Assembly (NCBI GenBank): GCA_947496185.1
Contig: CANMCD010000004.1
Coordinates: 234,175-298,174 of the forward strand
Direction of reading: 5' to 3'
Origin: an uncultured Tenacibaculum sp.
Lineage (GTDB): Bacteria > Bacteroidota > Bacteroidia > Flavobacteriales > Flavobacteriaceae
Length of the DNA stretch: 64,000 nucleotides
Made by a program: the position numbers and the translations under genes. The notes under the pieces are model-generated. The model worked only from the letters and a program-made list of their open reading frames with translations. It searched no databases and was not told the origin of the DNA. This document shows positions 24,757-34,134 of the stretch, in pieces (within the stretch, counting starts at the first letter, position 1; the number at the start of each line of letters is the position of its first letter).

Positions 24757-27700
24757 TTATCTCAAGAGTAGTTTTTTTATTCCAACCTTGTCTTTACTAT
24801 GTATTCTCAACAAATAAACTCCTTCACTAAAACCCGTTATATCTATAGGAAAGCTGGTTTCTTGAATATTTTTTTGTTCAAAAACCTTTTTGCCCAATAC
24901 ATCGAATACAACAACATCAACAGCATTTTCAACTGTTCCCAAAGTTACATGGAAGACTCCTTGAGAAGGATTGGGAGCTATAGACAATTGATCATTTAAT
25001 TCAAATTCTTTTTTAGACAAAACTTCCTTCGAATCACCAATAAATAAATCGTCAATAACCACACCTTCTTTACCTACATGAGCATCTGCATAAAAAACAA
25101 AGCGAAATAAAATAGTAGCTTTACTTGTTATGCTTTTCAAATTATAACTATATTCATGCATCGTAGCGTTTGTTCCGCCAAGTAAACTAGGATCATTACC
25201 ATAACCTGTCCATTGATTTCCTGGCAACTGAACAGTAAGATTTGGAGTAGCACTGGCATTGCTATTATACCAATTGGCATCAGACGAAGTACCTAAGACA
25301 CTCCAATCTTTTCCCATATTGGTAGAATACTCTACCAATAAATAATCCCAATTTTTTTCAATATCAAATGCCATCTTAAACTTTAAGACAGGGGCTTCTA
25401 TCTGAGACAAATCATAGTACTTCGTATATAGATAACTCTTTACCCCATCAGGATAATTGCCCGTTAGCTTTGTAGCATACATTTTAGAACCTGTTGTTTC
25501 TAGGGTATTTTTATTAGGCTTACCCATTTCCCAAACACCATTTTCCACCAACAAGGCTTCCGACCCTCTCTCAAAAGTATTCATCACTGAAGGTTGATTG
25601 TTAAAACCATTCACTAAAAATGAAACAGAAAGACTATTGTTTGACGAAAGAACATCGCCTTCTGTGGCTATCGTAACATTAAGTGTATGATGCCCGACAC
25701 TAAAATGTTCTGCAGGTAAAGAAATACTCAATTCATTATTTGAAGGTAAACTTCCCGTCCAATCCGTATTTTGTGCGACACCATTATCAATCGTATACGT
25801 AATACTCACATGCGTTACTTCAGTTGTTCCCATATTTTTAACAGTAATTTTTGGTACGATATTCGTCGAAGCACTAATCTCGGTTCCCGAAGGAGCGTCA
25901 ATAGCTACTAATTTTATATCCTTACCAACAGGCTCACTAGGTATCGAAGACATAAATACCCCTCTACCATAGGTGGCAGCATAAATTATTGAAGCTTCTT
26001 CATTAATGGCTAAATCTCTTACTTGCGTATTGGGCAATTTATTATCAAAAGTTTTCCATTCATAAAGCGTATCATTTGTGTAATAAACCCCCAAATTCGT
26101 TCCTAAATACAGGGTATTATTTCCACTTCTGGCATGGTGTTTAATGGTCAATTTATTTTCCGAAGGTAAATTATTCGTAATATCTAAAAAGGTAGGCATT
26201 TCATTTTTATAATTCTCCGACTTATATACACCTGAGCCTATCACTACCCAAACCACTTCAGGGTTTGTATTACTAATTTCAATGGCATTTATTTTACTTG
26301 AAAAAGTGTGTATTGAAGTAAACGTTACTCCTTTATCTAGACTTCTATACAAGGTTCTATTTTGCGACACAAGTATAACATTATTATTTTGAGGATCAAT
26401 TTCAAGCTGATCGATATCTCCTCCAAAAGAACTGGTAGATACTTTTTGCCACTGTCGACCTACCAACTTGTACAAACTTCCATAGGCTGCATAAATTTCT
26501 CCGTTACTATTAGTTACTAAAGGCGTCAACCACTCTCCCCCACTATCTCCGATATTAGCATTCGTTTCTTCGCTAGGAGCAGAGACAAAATACGTTTGAC
26601 TTTTTCCACCATCTTCCGACACAGACAGCGCACCTCCAAATTGTGTAAAACCATAACATATTTCTGAATTATTAACATCTACCACACTTTCTAAACCATC
26701 ACCTCCGTGATAATTGTACCATTTTTTATCTGTAAAAGCAAAGCCTCCGTTATCTTGAAGACCTCCGGCTACTACGCCTTCTCTCTGTTGAGAAATGGAA
26801 ATTGTATAAAACTGGCTAATGGCTAAATTTTTAGTTAAATCAACAAAACTTACCCCTTCGTCATCAGAAACATAAATTCCGCCATCCGTACCGGCAAAAA
26901 ATCTTCCCTCTATAAATCGCAAAAAATGAATATCCGCATGCGTATAACTGGGAGTATTGGGATTCCACCATTCATTTATTTTTGAAAATCGATCACCACC
27001 GTTCGTCGACTTCCATATATCTAAAACACCTACATAAACGATATCTGGATTAGTATCTGAAACCGTTAACGCCAAATCATACCATGCTTGAGTACTATCA
27101 AAAATATCATTGGTTTCACTAGTTCTCGTAAAGCTCTCCCCTGCATTCGTTGATTTAAAAACACCGTTAAAACTGCTATGATTATTACTAGCACTAACCA
27201 AATAAACATAATCCGCGTTTGCTTTGGTAACGTCCATCACCATTCTCGAAGAGTTTGTTAGTCCAGCAATGGCTTTCTCTGCAAACGTCTCGCCTCCGTT
27301 CGTGGACTTATAAAATCTTTCCTTCGTAATGGCATACCAAACATGTTCATCATTTGGTTTCATTTTTAAGTCGATTATTTTTCCATCCAATTTTTTACGC
27401 CACGTTGCTCCTCCATCACTTGTTTTGTGAACTCCTGTTGATGTTGCCACCAATACTGTGGTTGGAGTACTAGGCATTATATATATTTCATTCATCGATG
27501 TAGGATTCCCTTCTAGAGCCCCCGTATTATTCCATGTTTGTCCTCCATCAATTGATTTCCAAACACCAACGGCATAAGAATCATCTGCATCATCATCTCC
27601 TGTTGCGATATAAATGGTGTTTGAATCGGTAGGATCAATAGCAATCCCTGACACACCAATCTGAGGTAGATAATCGGTTAAGGGTGTCCAGTTTAGCCCT

Positions 27701-28212
27701 GCATCGGTAGACTTCCATATTCCTCCAGCAGGCGTACCAACATAATACGTTTTATTATTACTCGGGTCTACCGCTATAGCATTGATCCTACCTTGCCCTG
27801 TTTGCTTAAACCCCTGTGCGTTATACGTATTTGAATTTTCATAGGGACCTATTGAAGCCCAATCACCTGTATGGGCAGTATTGCTTTTACGCAACGCTTG
27901 CTTTTCTTTCCAAGCCTGCCACAAGTCAGCTGCCGGCGCAATCGTTCCGTCTTCTTTTAAGTAATTTGACCAGTGATATTCCCACCGTTTAAAAGGCTTG
28001 AATCCACTTCCTTTTTTATTAATATCAATAGTATTAAAATGCTTTTGAGCAGCACTAGATATTTCTTTTAAAGTAATAGGGTAGTTCTTTTTTCCAGCAC
28101 TATTTTTTACTAAGGTTTGTTGAGAATTTGCCCAAGGAGCATAGGTTTGCACTTGAGCTTTTAGCGAAAGGGGTAATACTAAAAATAGTATTACTACTAT
28201 TTTTTTATTCAT
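24757..28212 (-). CDS. T9SS-secreted sortilin/BNR-type beta-propeller protein
   Basis: Large secreted protein (1151 aa). A Sec signal (residues 1-19, ending LKAQ) and a short pro-region precede two VPS10/BNR-like propellers (about 110-770) with repeated IWKSTDAGLNW, VWKSIDGGQTW and VHKTSDGGATW Asp-box blades. A CARDB-like Ig domain follows (about 795-880), then a jelly-roll-like domain (about 900-1060). A type A T9SS sorting domain (about 1075-1151) has APNPSQGVFHVTL and GVYLLRIHSKDKVGIKKLLL. It should be exported across the outer membrane and have its C-terminus removed. Annotated widely as glycosyl hydrolase-like or VPS10 protein; no catalytic motif is evident. Confidence 0.9.
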   Translation of the reverse strand: MNKKIVVILFLVLPLSLKAQVQTYAPWANSQQTLVKNSAGKKNYPITLKEISSAAQKHFNTIDINKKGSGFKPFKRWEYHWSNYLKEDGTIAPAADLWQAWKEKQALRKSNTAHTGDWASIGPYENSNTYNAQGFKQTGQGRINAIAVDPSNNKTYYVGTPAGGIWKSTDAGLNWTPLTDYLPQIGVSGIAIDPTDSNTIYIATGDDDADDSYAVGVWKSIDGGQTWNNTGALEGNPTSMNEIYIMPSTPTTVLVATSTGVHKTSDGGATWRKKLDGKIIDLKMKPNDEHVWYAITKERFYKSTNGGETFAEKAIAGLTNSSRMVMDVTKANADYVYLVSASNNHSSFNGVFKSTNAGESFTRTSETNDIFDSTQAWYDLALTVSDTNPDIVYVGVLDIWKSTNGGDRFSKINEWWNPNTPSYTHADIHFLRFIEGRFFAGTDGGIYVSDDEGVSFVDLTKNLAISQFYTISISQQREGVVAGGLQDNGGFAFTDKKWYNYHGGDGLESVVDVNNSEICYGFTQFGGALSVSEDGGKSQTYFVSAPSEETNANIGDSGGEWLTPLVTNSNGEIYAAYGSLYKLVGRQWQKVSTSSFGGDIDQLEIDPQNNNVILVSQNRTLYRSLDKGVTFTSIHTFSSKINAIEISNTNPEVVWVVIGSGVYKSENYKNEMPTFLDITNNLPSENKLTIKHHARSGNNTLYLGTNLGVYYTNDTLYEWKTFDNKLPNTQVRDLAINEEASIIYAATYGRGVFMSSIPSEPVGKDIKLVAIDAPSGTEISASTNIVPKITVKNMGTTEVTHVSITYTIDNGVAQNTDWTGSLPSNNELSISLPAEHFSVGHHTLNVTIATEGDVLSSNNSLSVSFLVNGFNNQPSVMNTFERGSEALLVENGVWEMGKPNKNTLETTGSKMYATKLTGNYPDGVKSYLYTKYYDLSQIEAPVLKFKMAFDIEKNWDYLLVEYSTNMGKDWSVLGTSSDANWYNSNASATPNLTVQLPGNQWTGYGNDPSLLGGTNATMHEYSYNLKSITSKATILFRFVFYADAHVGKEGVVIDDLFIGDSKEVLSKKEFELNDQLSIAPNPSQGVFHVTLGTVENAVDVVVFDVLGKKVFEQKNIQETSFPIDITGFSEGVYLLRIHSKDKVGIKKLLLR

Positions 28213-28517
28213 AGGGGAACGGAGTTTTTAGGGGGTTATGGATATAGCGAACCTCAACATGACGTAAAATCCGTATTGTATATACGATACACTATATTGC
28301 TTTCTATTTTATTAAAAAATTAAGGTAAATTTTAAATCACAACTTTTTGTTTCATAAGATTTCAGGGGGTTTGTGGGGTTATATATTATTTTATTTTTCA
28401 CTTTTCGCATTGCAAAATAGCAAAAAAAAACACACATACAAGATAATTAACAATTTAACAACTTTTTCTTTAGAAGAAACTTACTCTAGATTACAATACA
28501 AATTTTTTGTATTTCAT
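28213..28517. other. Intergenic region, 305 bp
   Basis: AT-rich. The only structure I see is the near-palindrome GTATTGTATATACGATAC at 28273-28290, upstream of the beta-propeller gene and possibly an operator. No -7 consensus is evident on the minus strand. Confidence 0.45.
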
Positions 28518-29063
28518 TTATCGTACTTTATCAAAAACACTATCTAGTTTGATCGATTTGTTAAACTGTTGTTTCTTATACGTATTCTCTATTTTGGAGT
28601 TTAGACTTTTGAATGTTAAAAACACATTTTTTATCTGTTTTTCAACTTCTTTAGCACTTATTGTCGTAATATATGTTAGATCTGCTAAGCGCAATACTTC
28701 ATTTTCAAAAACATTCATCCTAGCTCTAAAAGCAGCAGTTTGTAAATCTTTGACATCATTACTATCTTTTGCAATTTTAACTAGCTCCTTTAATTCATGA
28801 GAGTTATCTAACGCTTCTTTTCCTGTAATTTCTTTGTATTCTTTTAAAAAGTCGTTCATATCAAAATACTCCTTCCATTTTTTTATTTTTTTCGAAGAAA
28901 AACTATCCAACTCACTAAGACTGTATGAATTCTTCTCATCCATATTACTAACGATCGTTTCTTTTTTATGTGCTTGCTCTTTTTTTACATTCGAACAGCT
29001 AGCCCCCAACAAAAGAATAAGAATACCTCCAAAAAATTGACACAAAAACTTCTTATATAACAT
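28518..29063 (-). CDS. Hypothetical lipoprotein
   Basis: A 181-aa protein of no recognised family. The N-terminus is a lipoprotein signal with lipobox LLGASC (Cys at about residue 23). The mature part is almost entirely charged helices (Lys/Glu-rich, for example ELKELVKIAKDSNDVKDLQ), with no Trp-rich or Cys motifs, suggesting a helical-bundle envelope protein. Monocistronic, with no shared operon partner. Nothing suggests horizontal transfer. Confidence 0.75.
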   Translation of the reverse strand: MLYKKFLCQFFGGILILLLGASCSNVKKEQAHKKETIVSNMDEKNSYSLSELDSFSSKKIKKWKEYFDMNDFLKEYKEITGKEALDNSHELKELVKIAKDSNDVKDLQTAAFRARMNVFENEVLRLADLTYITTISAKEVEKQIKNVFLTFKSLNSKIENTYKKQQFNKSIKLDSVFDKVR

Positions 29064-29469
29064 GCCTGTAAAATTACAGCTTTATTTTTATTAGACTTCT
29101 CCTATCTTTTCTCTTTTTAATCAAAAAACAACACACATCTCTTTTTAAAAACATCTTTGCTACATTCCTCATTATTTTTCAGAAGAATTGTTTTTCTTTT
29201 TAAAATCAAAAAAACTCATATTAAACTCAATACTAGTATCATTACATTAAAGAACTGAACAAACATTTGATTTTTGTTAAAAAAATAAAACCATAACAGA
29301 AAATATAACTCATAACCCAAGCCTAACCAATAATATTGTTAATTATTCTAATCAACAATTAAAAAAACAAGCTTTTTTTAACACAAAACCAAGACTTTCA
29401 TTTGTTTTATTTTTTAACAAATGTTAAAGGCTATCTAAAAACAACATTTTTTATTTATCAAATTCTAAA
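29064..29469. other. AT-rich intergenic region, about 400 bp
   Basis: No gene, RNA or repeat is recognised. The dehydrogenase promoter follows immediately at 29470-29498. Confidence 0.5.
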
Positions 29470-29498
29470 TTTGATAAATTTGTGTGCTTATATTTTTG
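29470..29498 (+). promoter_or_regulatory. Promoter of the threonine dehydrogenase gene
   Basis: TTTG (29470-29473), a 17-bp spacer, then TATTTTTG (29491-29498). Transcription would begin near 29505, which supports the ATG at 29510 over the one at 29501. Confidence 0.65.
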
Positions 29499-29509
29499 AA
29501 ATGTTTACA

Positions 29510-30460
29510 ATGAGTGATACTATTTTAGTTATGGGTGCCTGTGGTCAAATTGGCACCGAATTAACCGAAAAGCTGAGAGAACTATACGGAAATAATCAGG
29601 TAATTGCTTCTGACATTAGAGAAGGTAGTATTGATATGATGGAGTCAGGTCCTTTTGAAATCCTTGACGCTACAGATAAAAATGCTATTCTACAGATCAT
29701 CCAAAAGCACAAAATAACGCAAGTTTATCTAATGGCTGCTATGCTTTCGGCTACGGCAGAAAGGTTTCCTATAAAAGGCTGGGATTTGAATATGACTTCC
29801 TTATTGGCCGTACTTGAATTGGCTAAAGAAAAACATATACAAAAAGTTTTTTGGCCGAGTTCAATGGCTGTTTTTGGCAGTTCATCTCCGAAAATAAACA
29901 CACCACAACAAACTGTTATGGAACCATCTACCGTTTATGGTATTAGTAAAGTTGCGGGTGAGCATTGGTGTAATTATTATTACGAAAAATTTGGAGTAGA
30001 TGTAAGAAGTATTCGTTATCCAGGAATTATTAGCTGGAAAACACTACCCGGCGGAGGAACAACGGACTATGCCGTCGATATTTATTTTGAAGCCTTAAAA
30101 AAAGGAAACTACGAATGCTTTCTCGATGAACATACACGACTACCAATGATGTATATGGATGATGCTATTGATGCAACCATAAAAATCATGCAAGCAGATA
30201 CTGAAAAAATTGACGTTAGAACTTCCTACAATTTAGCCGCTATTAGTTTTACTCCTAAAGAAATAGCAGACGAAATAAAAAAACACGTTCCTAATTTTTC
30301 TATCAGTTACAAACCTGATTTTAGACAAGATATAGCACAATCTTGGCCTAATGTAATTGATGACTCAAAAGCCAGAAAAGATTGGGATTGGAATCACCAA
30401 TATGATTTAACAACCATGACAACAGACATTATCGCTAATCTAAAAAATAAGGCTAAATAA
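29510..30460 (+). CDS. tdh: L-threonine 3-dehydrogenase, SDR (epimerase-like) type
   Basis: NAD-dependent oxidation of L-threonine to 2-amino-3-oxobutyrate. 316 aa from the ATG at 29510, whose protein begins MSDTILVMGACGQIGTELTE. Seen: Rossmann glycines GACGQIG (about 9-15), YLMAAMLSATAE, the active-site region SSMAVFGSSSP and YGISK (Tyr/Lys pair), and RYPGIISWKTLPGGGTTDYA, typical of the short-chain bacterial Tdh described in Flavobacterium rather than the zinc MDR type. No kbl (glycine C-acetyltransferase) is adjacent. Confidence 0.9.
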   Translation: MSDTILVMGACGQIGTELTEKLRELYGNNQVIASDIREGSIDMMESGPFEILDATDKNAILQIIQKHKITQVYLMAAMLSATAERFPIKGWDLNMTSLLAVLELAKEKHIQKVFWPSSMAVFGSSSPKINTPQQTVMEPSTVYGISKVAGEHWCNYYYEKFGVDVRSIRYPGIISWKTLPGGGTTDYAVDIYFEALKKGNYECFLDEHTRLPMMYMDDAIDATIKIMQADTEKIDVRTSYNLAAISFTPKEIADEIKKHVPNFSISYKPDFRQDIAQSWPNVIDDSKARKDWDWNHQYDLTTMTTDIIANLKNKAK

Positions 30461-30583
30461 TATTGTTAACATCCGCAATTGTAAACCACTTTTGTAATGC
30501 ATTATCTAGTTAAACGACAAACAAGCTGAAAAGCGATTTATATGCTTATTTGTATAACACAACTAATTAATCCCTTATAAAAA

Positions 30584-31174
30584 ATGAAGGAAATTATAGA
30601 AAGTAGTCTCAAAAATTCAATGTCTTATGATGAATATAAAGCTTTAGTAAAAAAGTTAATCGCAGAAGATAAAGTAACAGGAAACAATCAGTCAGAAGAC
30701 CTATTGAATTTTAGCATTTTAAATGACAAAAGAATGCAACGATTGGACAAAAAAATTGTCATTTCAGAAGACACTGTCGCATCTGTAAAAAAAGTAGCTC
30801 AAAAACAAACTTGGTTGGTAATCACTGAAGGTTGGTGTGGTGATGCCGCTCAAAACCTACCTGTCATTCATAAAATAGCAAACGAAAACACTAATATAGA
30901 ATTAAGATTAGTATTAAGGGATGATCATGCTGAATTAATGGATCAGTTTTTAACTGACGGAAATAAAGCCATTCCAAAACTTATTTTATTAGACGAAAAC
31001 CGCAATGTTATAAATACTTGGGGTCCCAGACCTTCTACTGCTACAAGCATGGTGAAAAATTTCAAAGAAAAAAATGGAAAATTGACAGCAGAATTCAAAA
31101 AAGATTTGCAAATTTGGTACAATACAAACAAAGGTAGAAGTACCCAAGAAGATTTTATATCATTATTAAACTAA
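30584..31174 (+). CDS. Thioredoxin-family protein with WCGDA motif
   Basis: A 196-aa cytoplasmic thioredoxin-fold protein; no signal peptide. The active-site loop is EGWCGDAAQN (about residues 83-92): the first Cys is kept and the second is replaced by Asp. The cis-Pro region is AIPKLILLDE. Families of this kind (thioredoxin_9-like) are common in Bacteroidota and of unknown role. With one active-site Cys it may act as a monothiol or peroxidatic protein. It ends at a strong terminator. Confidence 0.85.
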   Translation: MKEIIESSLKNSMSYDEYKALVKKLIAEDKVTGNNQSEDLLNFSILNDKRMQRLDKKIVISEDTVASVKKVAQKQTWLVITEGWCGDAAQNLPVIHKIANENTNIELRLVLRDDHAELMDQFLTDGNKAIPKLILLDENRNVINTWGPRPSTATSMVKNFKEKNGKLTAEFKKDLQIWYNTNKGRSTQEDFISLLN

Positions 31175-31197
31175 CTAAATTAAAATTAAAAGTTTAC

Positions 31198-31236
31198 AAT
31201 CCGTTTAACCTACACAATTAAACGGATTTTTATTTT
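31198..31236 (+). terminator. Terminator after the thioredoxin-like gene
   Basis: A perfect 11-bp stem AATCCGTTTAA/TTAAACGGATT (31198-31208 and 31218-31228), 9-nt loop, then TTTTTATTTTTATT. Confidence 0.9.
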
Positions 31237-31262
31237 TATTCAATCGACAAAAATACGTTCCT

Positions 31263-31742
31263 ATGCTAGTAAGCCACGAATCACTCTCTGATAATGCAAA
31301 AATTTGGGTATACCCATCTAGTAGAAAATTCTACCCTCAAGAGTTGGATGAGTTAAAAGACCATATTGAAAACTTTCTTACTTCATGGAAAACGGAAGAT
31401 ACTACCTTTAATTGCTCTTATCAATTGATGTATCAACGCTTTATTATTTTTTTTGTTGGTGAAAACTCGACACTATCACAAGACGATAACAATCAATTAG
31501 TTTCTCTTATTTTAAAACTACAAGAACTGTATAACATTGAGTTGCTAGATAGAATGAATGTCTGCTTTAAACAAGGTGAGTTTATTCAATACAAAGACAT
31601 TAAATCTTTCAAAAAAATGATAAAAGAAAAATCGGTCTCTACTAAAACCGTGGTGTTTGACAATTTAATCCAAACAAAATATGACTTAACACATTATTGG
31701 GAACTTCCGATTACTGAGAGTTGGTACAATCGATTTCTTTAA
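31263..31742 (+). CDS. Conserved Bacteroidota protein, often mislabelled ABC transporter ATPase
   Basis: A 159-aa protein with no Walker A or B motif, so the common database label ABC transporter ATPase is not supported. N-terminal pattern SDNAKIWVYPSSRKFYPQEL (about 8-27), a middle YQLMYQRFIIFFVGE strand and a C-terminal DLTHYWELPITESWYNRF. Cytoplasmic, single domain. It overlaps the convergent porin-like gene by the shared stop palindrome TTAA at 31739-31742. Function unknown. Confidence 0.8.
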   Translation: MLVSHESLSDNAKIWVYPSSRKFYPQELDELKDHIENFLTSWKTEDTTFNCSYQLMYQRFIIFFVGENSTLSQDDNNQLVSLILKLQELYNIELLDRMNVCFKQGEFIQYKDIKSFKKMIKEKSVSTKTVVFDNLIQTKYDLTHYWELPITESWYNRFL

Positions 31743-32275
31743 AAAAGCGAAAAACCCACCCCCAACGAAATACTATCTAAATTATCATCTATAAAGCCTT
31801 TCAATTTTTTTCTATGAAAATCTATATGTAGTGAACCGTTCCATGTTTCGTGTTCAAGGGAGAGCAAACCTACTCCTATCTTGTAATAATTCCCGTTTTC
31901 AAACCTTTCTGAAGGCCTGATTATACGCCCAAAACTAGTTTCAATAAAAAAAGCTTCTCCGTCTGTTATCACAAAATTATACCGTAAACCCCCATACAAA
32001 GGAATACTGTTAATAATATATTGAAAATGATGGTCAAAACCAAAGTTAACACTAGTTGCCCAACGTTCGTTAAATTGAAACCCCGCTCCAACCCTCATTA
32101 GTATTGAAGTTGGTTCTATAAAGGACGAGGGTTCCTCTCCTTGAGTGTTTCTTTGATTAATCGCAAAAGTTGTATTCAAGCTTCCAGCGATAAAAGGTTT
32201 CCTCATATCGTTTTGTGAAAAAACAGTACTTGTTACGGTAAAAAAAATGAAAAATAGCAATAATATTTTATTCAT
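31739..32275 (-). CDS. Small outer-membrane beta-barrel protein
   Basis: A 178-aa exported protein. Sec signal 1-20 (ending VFSQ), then alternating aromatic/hydrophobic strands, for example ILMRVGAGFQFNERW and WNGSLHIDFHRKKL, and a C-terminal Phe (LGVGFSLF) as expected for BAM substrates. Strand number (about eight) fits a small barrel. No specific family recognised. No terminator fits between it and the convergent gene, so transcripts probably overlap. Confidence 0.7.
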   Translation of the reverse strand: MNKILLLFFIFFTVTSTVFSQNDMRKPFIAGSLNTTFAINQRNTQGEEPSSFIEPTSILMRVGAGFQFNERWATSVNFGFDHHFQYIINSIPLYGGLRYNFVITDGEAFFIETSFGRIIRPSERFENGNYYKIGVGLLSLEHETWNGSLHIDFHRKKLKGFIDDNLDSISLGVGFSLF

Positions 32276-32380
32276 AATATATGGGGGTATTCAATTCATA
32301 AAGCAATTAAAACAATTATATAAACTCAAACAATCATAGCTTTATGATATCTAATTATAATTTTCAATTTTAAAAATGAC

Positions 32381-32971
32381 TTATTTTCCTAGCTGGGTAA
32401 GCCTTGACACATATTTCCCGATAACATCAAACTCTAAATTTACCTGAGTTCCAATTTCAATGTTTTTGAAATTTGTATGTGCTAATGTAAACGGAATAAT
32501 AGCCACACTAAATTCCGTTTCTTTTGAATTAACAACGGTCAAACTCACACCGTTGACCGTAATAGACCCTTTTTCTATGGTCACCTCAGAGGCATCAGAT
32601 TGGTATGAAAAAGTAAAAAGAGTACTTCCTTGCTGATCTTCAATTCTTTTGCATTCTCCAACACGATCAACATGTCCTTGAACAATATGACCATCAAGTC
32701 GATCTCCTAATTTCATTCCTCTTTCTAAGTTCAACACCGCTCCTACTTGTAAATTTCCTATGGTAGTCTTCAATAAGGTTTCTTTTATTGCCGTAACCGT
32801 ATATTCGTTTTCTTTAATTTTAACAACAGTTAAACAAACACCATTATGAGAAACACTTTGATCAATCTTTAACTCGTGCGTAAAATCACTTTTAACTGTT
32901 ATATGAATATTTTCTTCTTCTTTTTGTAATTCAGTTACAACACCAAGAGCTTCAATTATTCCTGTAAACAT
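32381..32971 (-). CDS. ribE: Riboflavin synthase, alpha chain
   Basis: Dismutates two 6,7-dimethyl-8-ribityllumazine molecules to riboflavin. 196 aa, two similar lumazine-binding halves: MFTGIIEALG at the N-terminus, SVSHNGVCLTV (about 41-51) in half one, and SITVNGVSLTVV (about 136-147) in half two. GHIVQGHVDRVG lies between. Standalone gene; no FMN riboswitch is seen. Divergent from pdxA. Confidence 0.95.
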   Translation of the reverse strand: MFTGIIEALGVVTELQKEEENIHITVKSDFTHELKIDQSVSHNGVCLTVVKIKENEYTVTAIKETLLKTTIGNLQVGAVLNLERGMKLGDRLDGHIVQGHVDRVGECKRIEDQQGSTLFTFSYQSDASEVTIEKGSITVNGVSLTVVNSKETEFSVAIIPFTLAHTNFKNIEIGTQVNLEFDVIGKYVSRLTQLGK

Positions 32972-32986
32972 TCTCTAAAAATTAGT

Positions 32987-32994
32987 TACTTTTG
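32987..32994 (+). promoter_or_regulatory. -7 box of pdxA
   Basis: TACTTTTG matches TAnnTTTG, 33 bp before the chosen pdxA ATG at 33028. No clear -33 element. It overlaps the TTG at 32992 and so excludes it as a start. Confidence 0.55.
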
Positions 32995-33027
32995 TTTGCA
33001 TCAAAAATACAATATTACAAGGGTATA

Positions 33028-34089
33028 ATGGATAAAACAGAAAAAATAGTTGTAGGTATTTCAGTAGGGGATGTAAATGGCATCGGAATTGAAACTATTT
33101 TAAAAACTTTTGAAGATAAACGGATGCTTGATTTTTGTACACCCGTTTTGTTTGCATCTAATAAAACCGTCTCTTATCACAAAAAAGTTCTAAAACTTAA
33201 CACTAGTATTCATGGCATTTCATCTTTGGATAAAATTGTTCATGGTAAAATTAATTTAATGAACACGTGGAAAGAAGAGGTCAAACTTGACCTAGGGAAA
33301 GCTACTAAAATTGGAGGCACCTATGCTATTAAGTCATTGTATGCTGCAGTAGACGCTTTAAAAGAAGACAATGTTGATATTCTAGTTACAGCGCCTATTA
33401 ATAAAAACAACATCCAATCAAAAGACTTTCAGTTTCCCGGCCACACAGAATACCTTGAAGAAAACTTTGAAGGAAAGAGTCTTATGATCTTACTAACAGA
33501 GGAACTTCGCATAGGCTTAATAACAGGACATATTCCTGTTTCAAAAATTGCCGCTTCTATTACCCCTGAACTTATCAAAGAAAAAGTCGAAATCATGCAC
33601 ACTTCATTGAAGCAAGATTTTAACATCCATAAACCCAAAATTGCTATACTAGCTTTAAATCCGCATTGTGGAGATAAGGGAGTTATAGGTAAAGAAGATG
33701 ATGAAATCATAAGACCTACCATCAAAGAAATTCAAGAAACAGGAAAATTAGTATTTGGCCCCTATGCTGCTGATGGATTCTTTGGCTCAAAAACTTATGA
33801 AGAATTTGACGGTGTATTGGCCATGTATCATGACCAAGGACTCGCTCCTTTTAAAGCGCTTTCTTTTGGAAAAGGTGTAAATTTCACAGCAGGTCTAGAC
33901 AAAATAAGAACCTCACCTGACCACGGTACAGGGTTTGATATTGCTGGTAAAAATAACGCAAATCCGACTTCCTTTACAGAGGCCTTATTTACTGCGCTAC
34001 AAGTCCATAAAAACAGAACTGACTATCAAAAACTTATTTCAGAATCTCTAAAGGGTAAAGACAAAAAAAACAGTCCAGAAAACCCATAA
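33028..34089 (+). CDS. pdxA: 4-hydroxythreonine-4-phosphate dehydrogenase
   Basis: Vitamin B6 synthesis (DXP-dependent route). 353 aa from the ATG at 33028: MDKTEKIVVGISVGDVNGIG. Seen: VTAPINKNNIQ, FPGHTEYL with the metal/substrate His, LALNPHCGDKGVIGKED and MYHDQGLAPFKAL, and TSPDHGTGFDIAGKNNA near the C-terminus. All family landmarks are present. First gene of the run leading to fatty-acid genes; a separate -7 box precedes yceD. Confidence 0.95.
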   Translation: MDKTEKIVVGISVGDVNGIGIETILKTFEDKRMLDFCTPVLFASNKTVSYHKKVLKLNTSIHGISSLDKIVHGKINLMNTWKEEVKLDLGKATKIGGTYAIKSLYAAVDALKEDNVDILVTAPINKNNIQSKDFQFPGHTEYLEENFEGKSLMILLTEELRIGLITGHIPVSKIAASITPELIKEKVEIMHTSLKQDFNIHKPKIAILALNPHCGDKGVIGKEDDEIIRPTIKEIQETGKLVFGPYAADGFFGSKTYEEFDGVLAMYHDQGLAPFKALSFGKGVNFTAGLDKIRTSPDHGTGFDIAGKNNANPTSFTEALFTALQVHKNRTDYQKLISESLKGKDKKNSPENP

Positions 34090-34104
34090 TATAAACATTT
34101 TTTA

Positions 34105-34112
34105 TATCTTTG
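34105..34112 (+). promoter_or_regulatory. -7 box of the yceD-rpmF operon
   Basis: TATCTTTG, exact TAnnTTTG, 22 bp before the yceD ATG. Confidence 0.65.
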
Positions 34113-34134
34113 CACGCTCTAATTGATGCTTTAG

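Noticed and set aside
31263-31742. ABC transporter ATPase
   Set aside because: No Walker A, signature or Walker B motif; the label is a common annotation carry-over.
32281-33027. FMN riboswitch near riboflavin synthase
   Set aside because: The 5' side of the gene is only about 55 bp from pdxA and shows none of the conserved FMN-aptamer sequence.
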